Below, one piece after another: positions 22,591 to 32,830 of a stretch of DNA of 64,000 nucleotides. Source of the DNA: Undaria pinnatifida (taxonomy: Eukaryota > Sar > Phaeophyceae > Laminariales > Alariaceae); the NCBI GenBank assembly GCA_012845835.1, contig JABAKD010000016.1, forward strand, positions 23,296,573 through 23,360,572. The letters are read 5' to 3'. The notes beneath the pieces were generated by a model. It saw nothing but the letters and a program-made list of their open reading frames with translations, searched no databases and was not told the DNA's origin. The first letter of the stretch is position 1; the number at the start of each line of letters is the position of its first letter. Made by a program: the position numbers and the translations under genes.

Positions 22591-24126
22591 GATCTTAACC
22601 CGAACCCTAATTTGGAAAAAACCGAAAGTGCAACTCGATGAGCAAACCCATGGCGTAGGTGTACTAGGGAGTCATTTTCCTGAAAATAATGACATTCCGA
22701 CGAAGTTGCGTTGCGTTAAGGAGCTCCGTCGTTCAGATTATATTTTGGCCAAGATGCTACCTTTATGGTATGTCGCGTCATTGGTTTTCCTGCCGACGTA
22801 GAACCGCTTCCGCAATCCGTTGCTGGCTTAAGGGGGTCGATATACAGAGACAAGTCGCATACGGCCATGAAACTAGAACTTGATCGTCACCAAAACGACC
22901 GGACGAATGAAGCCGCGGCACCATCTAAAAGAGGCGGAAACCTGTATGGGCAAGGTTGTATGTTGTTGCACAAGCAAAGTCCAAACTGCTTGAAAGCGAA
23001 GCTAAAGGCTAGACTTCAGGCTAAGGAATTTATCCAGGCGCAGAACGGTGATTCATTTGAAAAGTACGCATCAACTCCCTCTTCAGCGTCAGGCAAAAAA
23101 TATTGTGGCTGTGGCTAATACGAAGGCATTGCTAATAATCCGTTTTGGACGTCGCACCAGCTTTGTTCGCGCGAACCTTGTCCGCGAAAACTTGCCGATG
23201 CATGTATACTAATGGTATTCCAGGAAGGGCTGTTGGCTGTCGACCTCAACAGGTCACTGAGGTGTCTGACACAGAGTGGATGGTAGTGAGTCGGAACGAT
23301 GGTGGACACGGCGGTAGAGTATGGCATACAGGAGTCTAGGATTGGTCCGTGCATTTTTCGCGCGGTGTTGGACGCCGAGGACCAACGCCCGAATGGGTAG
23401 GGTGCACCGTAACTGGACCAAGTCCGGCGGAAGGCTATCTCCCATGGCCGGGGGTTTTGTTAGTGGGTGAGCTTGCGCAAGTCCCACACTACCCGGAAAG
23501 ATGACATTCCGGGTGGCTATCTCCACCGAACCTGACCCTCAGGGGACAGGCCGGGTCGACATACACACGCACCCGTATACAACGGCAGCTTGCGCTGCCG
23601 GGGTTGTAACGAAGACCACTGATAGGGACAGCTTACGCTATACTTACAATGGGACCCGAAGGGTGCTCCGGCTAGCGTTGGGCTGCGAAAGCAACTGAGT
23701 TAAATCGACACACGACGCGTATGAAAATACGTGGAAGTGTGGTGAGCTAAAGCTTTATTTTTCCCCATCCGCCGGAGGATAAAAAAAAAAAAAAAAAAAA
23801 AAAGTTGGACGACAAGGTAGGACTAATCATGGCCGGTGATGTAGGTGACACAAAGTAGTCAATGTAGTCAATGCAGTTGCAGGCTAGAGCAAGAGGGGCA
23901 AAAAAAATCGTGTCGCGTTAGTTGCGAAATTCCCCGAATGAATATTTTAACCTCACAGAACCACCTTGGTAGGTGGGTTGCGTTTTCAAACGCCGGGTCT
24001 TTTTGGCGTTACCTCGTCGTCTAACATACCCGCGACGCCCGGTGAAAAACTAAGCTTGAACAAGAAAAGGGCGGGTTGAGAGGAGGTTGGACGTATGAAT
24101 AGGGTGATATAGACGCTAAAGGCAGT
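22591..24126 (+). pseudogene. pol: Copia 2 reverse transcriptase remnant, interrupted
   Basis: SHTAMKLELDRHQ near 22,855, KARLQAKEFIQAQ near 23,005 and FEKYASTPSSASGKK near 23,058 match the start of the Copia RT. LNRSLRCLTQSGW near 23,245 and IQESRIGPCIFRAV near 23,330 match its middle. The frame resumes after the insert as DKVGLIMAGD near 23,811, in the area of the YVDD box, which here reads GDVGDTK and so lacks the paired aspartates. Stops and shifts are frequent. Confidence 0.75.
23375..23803 (+). mobile_element. Poly(A)-tailed retroposon, copy 1
   Basis: GTTGGACG at 23,367-23,374 is repeated at 23,804-23,811, directly after a run of 23 A. Removing the insert and one GTTGGACG rejoins the Copia 2 RT frame through A-V-L-D-D-K. 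The 3' ~335 bp, from GGGGGTTTTGTTAG, recurs at about 24,497-24,850. An A tail plus an 8-bp duplication implies LINE-type retroposition. I found no Pol III box, so the class (SINE or processed RNA) is open. Confidence 0.75.
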
Positions 24127-24496
24127 ATGATCTGGTCATTAATGAGGACGAAGCCAGACGTTTCAAATGCTGTGGGTGCAGTGGCGCGGCACAATCACAA
24201 TACCGTTGACAAGCATTCGAAGGCAGTCACGAAGATTGTGTTACACCTTCACGGAACCAGCGAGTCATGGCTAAAAACCTTTGTGCAGGGTTCGGGGTTG
24301 GACTCGGCTGGTGCTCAGTACGTCGACAAGTCTAGCGACAAAAAATTGGGTATCGGGGAGGGGAGTCACCCTTGGGGGTGCGACCGGCTGTTGGGCATGC
24401 ACGTAGAACGCAGAGATGTGTGACAATATCCACAACAGAGTTTCAACTGTATGTATGCACTCCATAGAGGAGGCCTGTGATTTTTTAGTCTATTGA
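24127..24496 (+). pseudogene. pol: Copia 2 RNase H-proximal remnant
   Basis: MIWSLMRTKPDVSNAVGAVA and KIVLHLHGTSESWL at 24,127-24,270 match the conserved segment between Copia RT and RNase H. QYVDKSSDKKLGIGEG near 24,315 corresponds to the first RNase H Asp. After a stop at 24,421 another frame keeps a weak match up to EEACDFLVY at about 24,490, where the second retroposon copy starts and coding similarity ends. Confidence 0.75.
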
Positions 24497-24850
24497 GCGG
24501 GGGTTTTGTTAGTAGGTGAGTTTGCGCAAGTCCCACACTACGGCTCGTACCCGGAATGATGCCGTTCCGGGTGGCCATCTCAACCGCACCTGACCGTCAT
24601 GCGTCGACATACTTGCGCACCCGTATACAACTATAGTATTATAGTACTGGATAGCTTACGCTGCCGGGGTTGTAACGAGGACCACTGATAGGGACAGCTT
24701 ACGCTGTCGCTCTAGTGGGAACCGAAGGACACGCCAACTAGCGCTGGATTGCGAAGGCAATTGAGTTTTATCGACACGCAACGTGTTTGAAACTACGTGG
24801 AAGTGTGAGGAGCTTAAGCATTATTTTGCCCCATCCTCCGGAGGATAGTA
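24497..24850 (+). mobile_element. Retroposon copy 2 (5'-truncated)
   Basis: Aligns with 23,449-23,780: GGGGGTTTTGTTAGT, TTGCGCAAGTCCCACACTAC, GACCACTGATAGGGACAGCTT and GGAGGAT at the end. The first ~75 bp of copy 1 and the A tail are absent. The composite C-run repeat begins directly after it. Confidence 0.65.
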
Positions 24851-25535
24851 TAGTGTATTTTTACACTACTGTTTACCTAAACCTCTTGAAACCCCTCTCC
24901 CCCGCCCCCCCCTCTCCCGACTCACCCCCCACACCCCGACCCCCCCCCTTTTTTTCTTCTTCTTCTTTTCCCGCTCCTTCTCGCTTTAACGCTCCACCTA
25001 ATGTCGAAATCTGCCAGAGAAATAAACACTTCTAAGCACCTGATATCACCTCATTATCTTTCTAGAGCCATCCATGCCGCTGCAGCAATTCACCCCCCGC
25101 CAACGCCCCATCCTTTTCCACCACCCGCAACATCGCCTAAACCTAGAGCCACGCGTACAGCAAACCCCTACATCTATGCGACCTAAAGCTGTTACTTAAA
25201 CAAACCCTCTGGCACCCCCCCCCCCCCCCCCACCCCCTCGAACGCTCCGCCCGTTTCTAACTGGTTGTACGACATACAGGATATAGACTACATGATAAAC
25301 TGGTGCACTATTTCCAAAACCATCAGATTTATCGCCTTAAAGGATGTATAGTTTCCACGCACAGATTGAGCTGCCCCGCGCGTCCCCCCCCCCCCTGCCG
25401 CTCCCTCTTGATCAAACCCGGCCCCCACGTCCTTCAAAACTCCGCCCTCCCCTCACCGGTTATTCGGCCAACACGATTCAGTAGATAAACAGATGCATTT
25501 CCTTCCACAGCCGTCAGATTTTGTCCCCCTCAAAA

Positions 25536-25752
25536 ACGGGTTTTATAGTTTCCGCGCACTGACTGAATGACATCACCCTGTTGACCCTGATAGCTCCAAT
25601 GTAGATGCAACGGGAGTCGCCGAGGACCGATATCCTTCACGAGGACACACAACCCGTAATACGCGCGATCGGAGTATCACACACAGCTGGCAAAGATGAG
25701 TTTCGACAAAATCTTCGATCTCACAGCTGGAGTGTATTTTCATTTTTATGAT
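25536..25752 (+). repeat. Terminal module T, copy 2
   Basis: Same order of blocks as 11,258-11,475, with box variant TATAGTTTCCGCGCACT and the end CACAGCTGGAGTGTATTT. Confidence 0.8.
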
Positions 25753-25756
25753 AATG

Positions 25757-26815
25757 ATATATGAAGAATCTTCGGGCCTCGTCTCCTCTGTATCAGGTGT
25801 GTGAGGAATTTCTTTGTCGTTTTGAAGCAAGCGGTTGCGTTGACATATACTACCTGGCTTGATGTAAAGGATAGGAACACCACTTAGCAATCACCTACTA
25901 CACGCTAGAGCATGTTTTCATGAGCACCACCAACAAGAGCACCAGACATGGACGCGACATGTACAAGACCACAACATCTTCGACGACAATGGGGAAAAAA
26001 CAGGATATGTAGTCTAATCGTACACTATTAGATAATAATGAAAAAAAGAAGTACAGACAGATATGTCAAAACTGCGGTAAACCACACGATCACCCTACTA
26101 CGCAGGGTATTTCGTGCCTCCATCCGTTTACATGATCGCCTGACAACCTCTACCATACCAAACGCAGTAGCACATGCCTAACAAAGTAAAGTCATTCTCG
26201 TGTTCAATAGTGGTGACATCGCATGCCCACATCAACTTGCTTTTTGTATTTGTAAGATGTATCTCTGTCTTAGAATTGGCGACCTCAGAGCCCCACATCG
26301 GCACGGTAAAAATCATGGGCGTAAAATCTTACATTTGAGACAAAAAAATATGTGAAAAGGAAGTACGGTAGACCACACTACCAACCTATTACGTAGGGTA
26401 TTTCGTACATACCGTCTGCATGATCGCCTCCCAACCTATGCCAAACGAAGTATGACTAAGGAAGCAACGTCATTGAGCGCGGGTACACCAAGCGTTCATT
26501 TCAAAACACTGACGATTCGCACTTCTCCCTCTCGTGCTCAAAGGTGGTGACATTGCATTACCACATACCACATCTAACATCAAATCTTCTGCAATAATAA
26601 ACAATACCAGGCAGATATCTGATGGTATAAAGGCATGTCTTCTTGCTACAATCAATCGTCAGGTTTGTCCCCTTTGAGGATTTATTGTTTCCGCGCACAT
26701 ATTGAAGTGCCCCCGCCCCCCGCCCCCGCCCCGATCCCTCTTGTTCAAACGCCCCACTTGAAATCAAAATCTGCCAGAGTAGTAGTAAACACTACCAGTC
26801 GGCTGATATCAAGTC
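25757..26815 (+). repeat. Inverted-repeat arm, left
   Basis: Inverted copy of 27,266-28,712 with internal length differences. Diagnostic blocks are AAGCAAGCGGTTGCGTTGAC (near 25,828) and its complement near 28,640, and GCACGGTAAAAATCATGGGC near 26,300 with its complement near 28,150. Confidence 0.75.
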
Positions 26816-27265
26816 AGCTTTAGGTGGCATAGATGTAGCGTTTTGCTACGATACGTGTGGTGCTAGGCCTAGGCGATGTTGCGGGTAGTGGGGAAGGAGG
26901 GGGCGTTGGGGGTGGGGGGGGTGGAGGGGGGGGGGAAGCAGCGGCATGGATGGCTCTGAAAAGATAATGAATTGATATCCAGTGCGTGGAAGCGTTTATT
27001 ACTCTGGCGGGTTTCGATATTAGGTGGGGCGTTTGAGCAAGGAAAAAGAGAGAAAAAAAGAAAAAAAAAAGTGAGGGGGGAAAAGGAGGTTTAGGTCACA
27101 AATAATATTCAAATACACTCCGGCTGTGAGATCAAATATATGCAGGGGCTTGTTATACGCGTGGTGCTAGGTCTAGGCGATCGTGCGGGTGGTGGGAACG
27201 GAGGGAGCGTTGGAGGGAAGGGTTTTTTTATTGGGGGGGGGAGAATGAAAACTACGTCATGGATG

Positions 27266-28712
27266 GTTAGAAAGATAATGACGTGATATCAACTGCGTAG
27301 ACGTGTTTCTTTCTCTGGCCGATTTCGATTGTAAGTGGGGCGTTTGAACAAACTGGGCGGAAAAAGAAAGGAAGGGGGGGAGGGGTCGGGGGAGGAGGGG
27401 GGAAGGGGTGGGGCGTTTGAACAAGAGGGATCGGGGGAGGGGGGGGGGGAGGGGTGGGGCGTTTGAACAAGAGGGATCGGGGGAAGGAGGCGGGGGGGTA
27501 GGTTTATATGTGCGCGGAAACTACAAATAAAAATCTGACAGTTGTGTAGCGAGAAGACATCCCTTTATATTAGCTGCCTGGTAATGTTTAGTCTACTATT
27601 CTAGAAGGTTTGATGTTATTAATACATGCAGCATGCAACCCAGTGTTTAGGTGTAGTGAACGACGTGTTAAATTTTCACAGTTTGTTGTTGTACATGGAT
27701 CGAAAGAGAGAATATTTGTAGTTACCATTATTTCCTGACATTGCTAATTATAAGAAAGATATACGTATTGCCAAATACAACAGGCGAGGTGATGTGGTCA
27801 TGCAATGTCACCGCCATCATGTAGTTACCATTATTATCTGACATCGCCAATTATAAGGAAGAGATACATACTGCGAAATACAACAGGCGAGGTGATGTGC
27901 TCATGCAATGTCACCGCCATTGCGCACAAATAGGAGAAATGCGAATCGTCAGCGTTTGAAAGGAACGCTTGGTGTACACGCGCTCAATTACGTTGCTTCC
28001 TTAGTCATACTTCGTTTGGCATAGGTTGGGAGGCGATCATGCAGACGGTATGTACGTAATACCCTACGTAATAGGTTGGTAGTGTGGTCTACCGTACTTC
28101 CTTTTCACATTATTTTTGTCTCAAATGTAAGATTTTACGCCCATGATTTTTACCGTGCCGATGTGGGGCTTTGAGGTCGCCAATTCTAAGACAGAGATAC
28201 ATCTTACAAATACAAAAAGCAAGGTGATGTGGGCATGCGGTGTCACCACTATTGAACGCGAGGGTGACTTTACTTCGTTAGACATATGCTACTGCGTTTG
28301 GTATGGTAGAGGTTGTCAGGCAATCATGTAAACGGATGGAGGCACGAAATACCCTGGGCAATAGGTTCGTCGTGTGGTTTACCGCAGTGTTGACATATCT
28401 GTCTGTACTTCTTTTTCTCATTTTTATTAGACTAAACTATATTGTAGTGTACGATTAGACTATTATGTCCTGTTTTCCCCACTGTCGTCGAAGACGTTGT
28501 GGTCCTGTAGATGTCGCGTCCATGTCTGGTGCTCTATGTTGGTGGTGCTCATGAAAACATGCCCTAACGTGTAGTGGATGATCGCTGAGTGGTGTTCCTT
28601 TCCTTTGCATCAAGCCAGGTATTACATGCCAACGCAACCGCTTGCTTGAAAACGACAAATGCAAATAAATTCCTCACACGCCTGACACAGCGGAGACGCG
28701 GCCCCAAGATTG
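27266..28712 (-). repeat. Inverted-repeat arm, right
   Basis: Partner of 25,757-26,815. It carries a local duplication of ~100 bp at 27,720-27,920 (GTAGTTACCATTATT-TCTGACAT) and a duplicated GGGGCGTTTGAACAAGAGGG near 27,410 and 27,455 that the left arm lacks. Confidence 0.7.
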
Positions 28713-28730
28713 TTCAGTATACCGACGGCC

Positions 28731-28950
28731 CACATAGGTTTTATAGTTTCAGCGCGCAGACTGACTAAAATCACCCTGTTGACCCTGATAGCTACACTGT
28801 AGTTGCAAGGGGAGTCGCCGACCTATATCCTTAATGAGGACACACAACTCGTAATGCGCGCTATCGGAGTATCACACAAAGCTTGCAAAGATGAGTTTCG
28901 ATGAAATCTTCGATCTCACAGCTGGAGTGTATTTTTATTTTTTATAATAT
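28731..28950 (+). repeat. Terminal module T, copy 3
   Basis: CACCCTGTTGACCCTGATAG, GGGGAGTCGCCGACCTATA and GATCTCACAGCTGGAGTG are in the standard order. It abuts the end of the inverted arm. Confidence 0.8.
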
Positions 28951-28955
28951 ATGTA

Positions 28956-29357
28956 GATGCATCGCTTGGCGTGTGTGTATCCCATGCCTGTTTTTTGTTG
29001 GTGTTTTGGTCTTGCCGTCTTGGTTTACTCGATGGTTGGTGTTTGGTCTGTTTGGTCTTGGTGGGTTGCTCTTCCCTCAGCCCCTACTTTCCTTTTAAAA
29101 AAAAATCAAGATTACTTTTCCGTTTGTTGTTTCTGTTTTTTTTCTTTTCTTTCGTTAATTAATTTCTGCGTTGCAGGCGGGCTATTGATAGTGTGCCGGT
29201 CGCCTGCATGTTCCCCGTTCCCGCATTCATTGCGGTCGTCAGTGCACGAACAAACTACATGTATTACCAAAATGTGTATCTGTGGCCCGTACGACGTAGT
29301 TCGTTGTTGTGAGCACAGAGCTCGTCGCCACCGGCACGGACACTGGTTGTGCTGGAC
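28956..29357. other. TG-rich and T-rich stretch, no gene recognised
   Basis: Long T/G runs produce a 249-codon ORF at 28,957-29,706 rich in Cys, Trp and Phe, with no domain. GCACGGACACTGGTTGTGCTGG near 29,335 has variants near 17,865 and 57,235. Confidence 0.4.
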
Positions 29358-29935
29358 GTTGTTGTTGTTGTTGTTGTTGTTGTTTCTCACATTAACTCTT
29401 GTTGTCACAAATCTAGAGTCCGTGGTCACACAAAGGTGCTGGACCCCTAGAAGATCCGAAAAACAAAATGAAATCAATATTCGTCCGGGAAATACCACGC
29501 TTTCCCGCCTAAAAACGCACGATGTTGTTGTTGTTGTTCTCAACTCGCATAATCAAGTCCGTGGTCACAGGACAGGCCCTAGTGACTCTGGAGCTGGGGA
29601 ATACCCCAGGGAAAACACACACAACCCAAGGTGGTACACGCATATATCACATCCGATGCAATTCATGCCTCCACCAGAAACATATGGATGTACAGTAGTA
29701 CTGTAGATGGGTGGGAAAATCATCATATGTAGGGAACACACACTGAGGCGTAGTTGGTGGGCTGAATACAAGTTGTTGTTGTTGTTGTTCTCACATTAAT
29801 TGTAAAAAATCTAGAGTCCGTGGTCACACAAAGGTCTTGGAGCCTTAGGAAGATGCGAAAAAACAAATGAAATCAAAATTCGTCCGGGAAATATTACGCT
29901 TTTCCCCCTAAAATCGCACGATTCGAAGAAGAAGG
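29358..29935 (+). repeat. GTT-microsatellite-headed direct repeats
   Basis: Two ~160-bp units at 29,358-29,523 and 29,773-29,932 share TTGTTGTTGTTGTT, CTCACATTAA, CTAGAGTCCGTGGTCACAC and ATTCGTCCGGGAAAT. A third partial unit starts at 29,524 with CTCGCATAATCAAGTCCGTG. That third type recurs inverted at 60,066-60,140. Confidence 0.75.
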
Positions 29936-30309
29936 CGCACAAGTGAAATGATCGAATGTGCAAACTGAACTCACATGGCGGCGGGTATCCACTTAACTAC
30001 AGCATAGAGTTCCCCCGTTCCCAAACTAACCAACTCGCGGCTACCAACTACAGCGGTTGGGCTGCCTGCACCGTACGAATCGCACGGTATTCGTGAGCAC
30101 AGACGAACGCGCCTGCTGTTTGGAGTGCTGTCAGAGTGACGACCCGCGGGTATGCAGTTAAAAAAGAGCACAAGGTATCCACGCCAACGCGCCTATACGG
30201 AGTACTTGTAGGAATAGGGAACTCAAGTCCCTCCGCCCTTTTACACGTTTGGTCGGTCGTATACATAGACTATATCAACTAGAATTACTAGCCCTGCCGA
30301 TATATTGTC
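29936..30309. other. No recognised feature
   Basis: I see no gene or strong repeat in this interval. Confidence 0.4.
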
Positions 30310-30617
30310 ACCGGTCGCCCCGGTGGCGTATCAGGTTATCCTCGAGCCTGGTATAGGTCAGTTTCGTGAGTTCGAGCCCCGCCGAGTGCACACTCGTATA
30401 AATTTGTTGGGACTTTTTCTTGTGGACAAATTGACTTGCGGAAAGCGCGAGAGCGTGAGTCAGCAACCCTCGATGAACAATCGACGAGCAGTGGGATTGC
30501 TGGACCCTATGCGCGATAAAAATTGAAGGCATGCACCGGGGAGGAGACGGGATGGCACCTGTGACCACGGCTTGTCCAGAAGCTGGAAAGTAAAAGTGTG
30601 CAAAAAAAAAAAAAAAA
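30310..30617 (+). mobile_element. tRNA-headed SINE with A(16) tail
   Basis: The head begins CCGGTCGCCCCGGTGGCG, with A-box-like TGGCGTATCAGGTTA and B box GAGTTCGAGCC at 30,369-30,379. The body has GCGCGATAAAAATTGAAGGC and the unit ends in 16 A at 30,602-30,617. A related head and body lie on the minus strand at 36,519-36,882, and a body-only copy at about 56,890-57,130. No clear target duplication was found. Confidence 0.65.
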
Positions 30618-31069
30618 TGAATACAACGCATAGTACACAGCACCATTACTCGTATATTTCACCACGTATACTCGCAGCATATTAGATACAAAAATGAGCA
30701 CGTAGCTCGTGGACGCGGGGATTGAGTTGAATCTTTCCCAGCCTGTTTGTAGCAGGGAATTGCATTATTAGTACTCAGTAGGACCTGCTGCGTGCCTGCC
30801 TATACCTACCTCCTTCGCGTCAAATGACGGGAGATTTTCCACATTAGTTGGACGTGGGGTTACGAGGCCTCTGTTCTGTAGATTTTAGAGGACCTTTCCA
30901 CTTTATTTACTCCCTGGCGTTTGTGCAGGGTTCGGAGTTTGCTTTGCTGCCGAGCCGTTACGAATGCCGATCATGGATGGTACAGAAGTAGATTATGTAT
31001 CATCTTACCATATCTGAATGCCATATATTGTACTCCACCATTGTACTCCACCCTCTCTTTACTCACTGA
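30618..31069. other. No recognised feature
   Basis: Mixed sequence between the SINE and the next C-run block. Nothing recognised. Confidence 0.4.
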
Positions 31070-31684
31070 TTGTACGACTTACCCCAGGATATACATGATA
31101 AACTGATGTATTATTTCCAAAACCGTCAAATTTATCCCCTCAAAATAATGTATAGTTTACAGGCACATATTGAGCTGCCCCACACGCCCCTCCCCCCCCC
31201 CCCCCCCCCCCCGCCCCCAATAATATACTGGTGCCAAAACCGTCAGATTTATCCCCTCGAAAGGATTTATAGCTTACATGCACAAATTGCCCCCTTCCCC
31301 CCCCCCCCACCCCCCCCCCCTCCAAACCCGCTCGCTTTTGATCAAAACCAGGCCCCCACGTCCTTCAAAACTCCGCCCCGCCCCCCTCACCGGTTATTCG
31401 ACTTACAAGATTCACTTGATAAAAGGATACATTTCCCTTCACAGCTGTCAGATTTTGTCCCCCTCAGAAACGGGTTTTATAGTTTCCGCGCACAGACTGA
31501 CTAAAATCATCCTGTTGACCCTGATAGCTACACTGTAGTTGTAAGGGGAGTCGCCGACCTATGTCCTTAATGAGGACACACAACTCGTAATGCGCGCGAT
31601 CGGAATATCACACACAGCTTGCAAAGATGAGTTTCGACGAAATCTTCGATCTCACAGCTGGAGTGTATTTTCATTTTTATAATA
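31070..31684 (+). repeat. Composite C-run repeat cluster, block 2
   Basis: Box variants occur at about 31,151 (TATAGTTTACAGGCACATA), 31,268 and 31,477, with C runs at 31,190-31,215 and 31,295-31,320. A T module at 31,468-31,684 ends in GATCTCACAGCTGGAGTG. The 144-codon proline-rich frame here comes from the C runs. Confidence 0.75.
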
Positions 31685-32830
31685 TTGTCTGTCGTCAAAG
31701 ATCGGGCATCAGTCATTGCGGATAGTCCTTTGTCATGATTCATGACTGACATACGTGATCGGTTGATCGAACATCAAAGATGGCATCATCAGCTGTGAGA
31801 TCAGATTTCTAGGGATGTGTAGTCCATCAATCGGTAGCATTTAACGATACCATGTACATATCGTAGATCGGCGCAGCCGATATATCGAAAAATATCAGCA
31901 AAGCGAGCCGGCGAGCTCAGCACAGCTGACGCACAAAGGCGCGGAAGCTCGCTGTGCGTACCCCAACGCCCCCCCCCCATGCTAGCGAGGGAGGCTCAAT
32001 GGGGGCGTCGCCGGAGGCAGACAAATTGAGCACTTTCGCTTCATTCCCCATAAAAAGATGGTCCCAAATAAATGCGCCATCAAACAAAGTTGTCGACGGG
32101 TGCTATTAATACCATCATTATCTATAGACAGACTAGACTAGAGGTATAGACTAGTCTAGTCCAATGGCATTTTTTTTTTGGTATATCTATGAAATGTTTT
32201 CTAAATGACGAGCTATCGTAACCCCTTTACAACTCGAAACCCGTTTTGCGGAACAAAATTACTTGGATTTAGTATAGGGAGGGGTTCGGGGGCCCTACTT
32301 TACCCAAAATCGTCGGAAAGAATCCGTGTCTAGGACCATGGGCTTTTTCATCCGGTGTTTGTTGTAGCAGTTTTGCTTTCCTCCAAATCAGTTTCGGGAG
32401 AGCTCTCAAATTGAGGAGCAGTGTACTAGAAAATAAGCCGTGCACCTCCTCTATCGTAGCACGCGTCTGGCATTCAAACAGCAGCATCAAACTTAATCTT
32501 CGTCGTCAACCAACAACCTTGACTGAGCGAGAACTTGCAAAAAGATTGTTTTGCTTATTTTTTTCATTTGACAGTTAGTTCGATACATAAAAATAAAAAA
32601 AATCAAATCAAATGGGAAAACCAGCACTCTGGCGCTTACAGAGACTACAACAACGTACAGTCTGCTAATTGTTTTTCAAAACACGATGTAAGTGAATAAA
32701 AGGGCCAAAAATAGAGCATTATTACATCAGTCTATAGACTAGCCGAATAGCCGACAAGTCGGAACCAATTCCAACAAAAGGAAAACAAGTACGTACCTCA
32801 AACGTTAGCGCTAAGAAATACCACCTACAA
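31685..32830. other. Unrecognised AT-rich stretch
   Basis: Holds CCGATATATCG near 31,880 (a similar word occurs near 34,412), a GACTAGACTAGAGGTATAGACTAGTCTAGTC-type palindromic patch at 32,130-32,160, and T/A runs at 32,170 and 32,590. No gene is recognised. Confidence 0.4.

Larger units (their letters stand above)
18343..24497 (+). mobile_element. Ty1/Copia retrotransposon 2, decayed
   Basis: Plus-strand fragments occur in Copia order: gag with zinc knuckle, integrase core and its C-terminal motif, RT in three pieces, then part of RNase H. All are separated by frameshifts and stops. RT is interrupted by a poly(A)-tailed insert at 23,375-23,803 and RNase H breaks off at about 24,495, where a second copy of that insert begins. 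The family differs from Copia 1, as the sequences align only in general Copia motifs. LTRs were not found. Confidence 0.85.
24855..28955. repeat. Composite C-run repeat cluster, block 1
   Basis: Block 1 runs: C-run modules (24,855-25,530), T module (25,536-25,752), plus-strand arm (25,757-26,815), inverted G-run modules (26,820-27,500), inverted arm (27,266-28,712), T module (28,731-28,950). Every part has a counterpart at 8.7-11.5 kb. No ORF is shared between copies. The class of transposon is unknown. Confidence 0.75.

Noticed and set aside
23449..24850. The two ~335-bp direct repeats as LTRs of Copia 2
   Set aside because: They begin TGTTAG after a G run, which is LTR-like. But both lie inside coding domains (RT, RNase H), copy 1 has an A(23) tail and an 8-bp duplication, and no TG...CA ends were found.
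28957..29706. 249-codon ORF
   Set aside because: Composition follows T/G-rich and GTT-repeat DNA. There is no domain, and the repeated unit inside is read in different frames.
31070..31504. 144-codon proline-rich ORF, and similar ones at 10,617-10,994 and 33,194-33,547
   Set aside because: They arise from C runs in the composite repeat. Frame and sequence are not kept between repeat copies.
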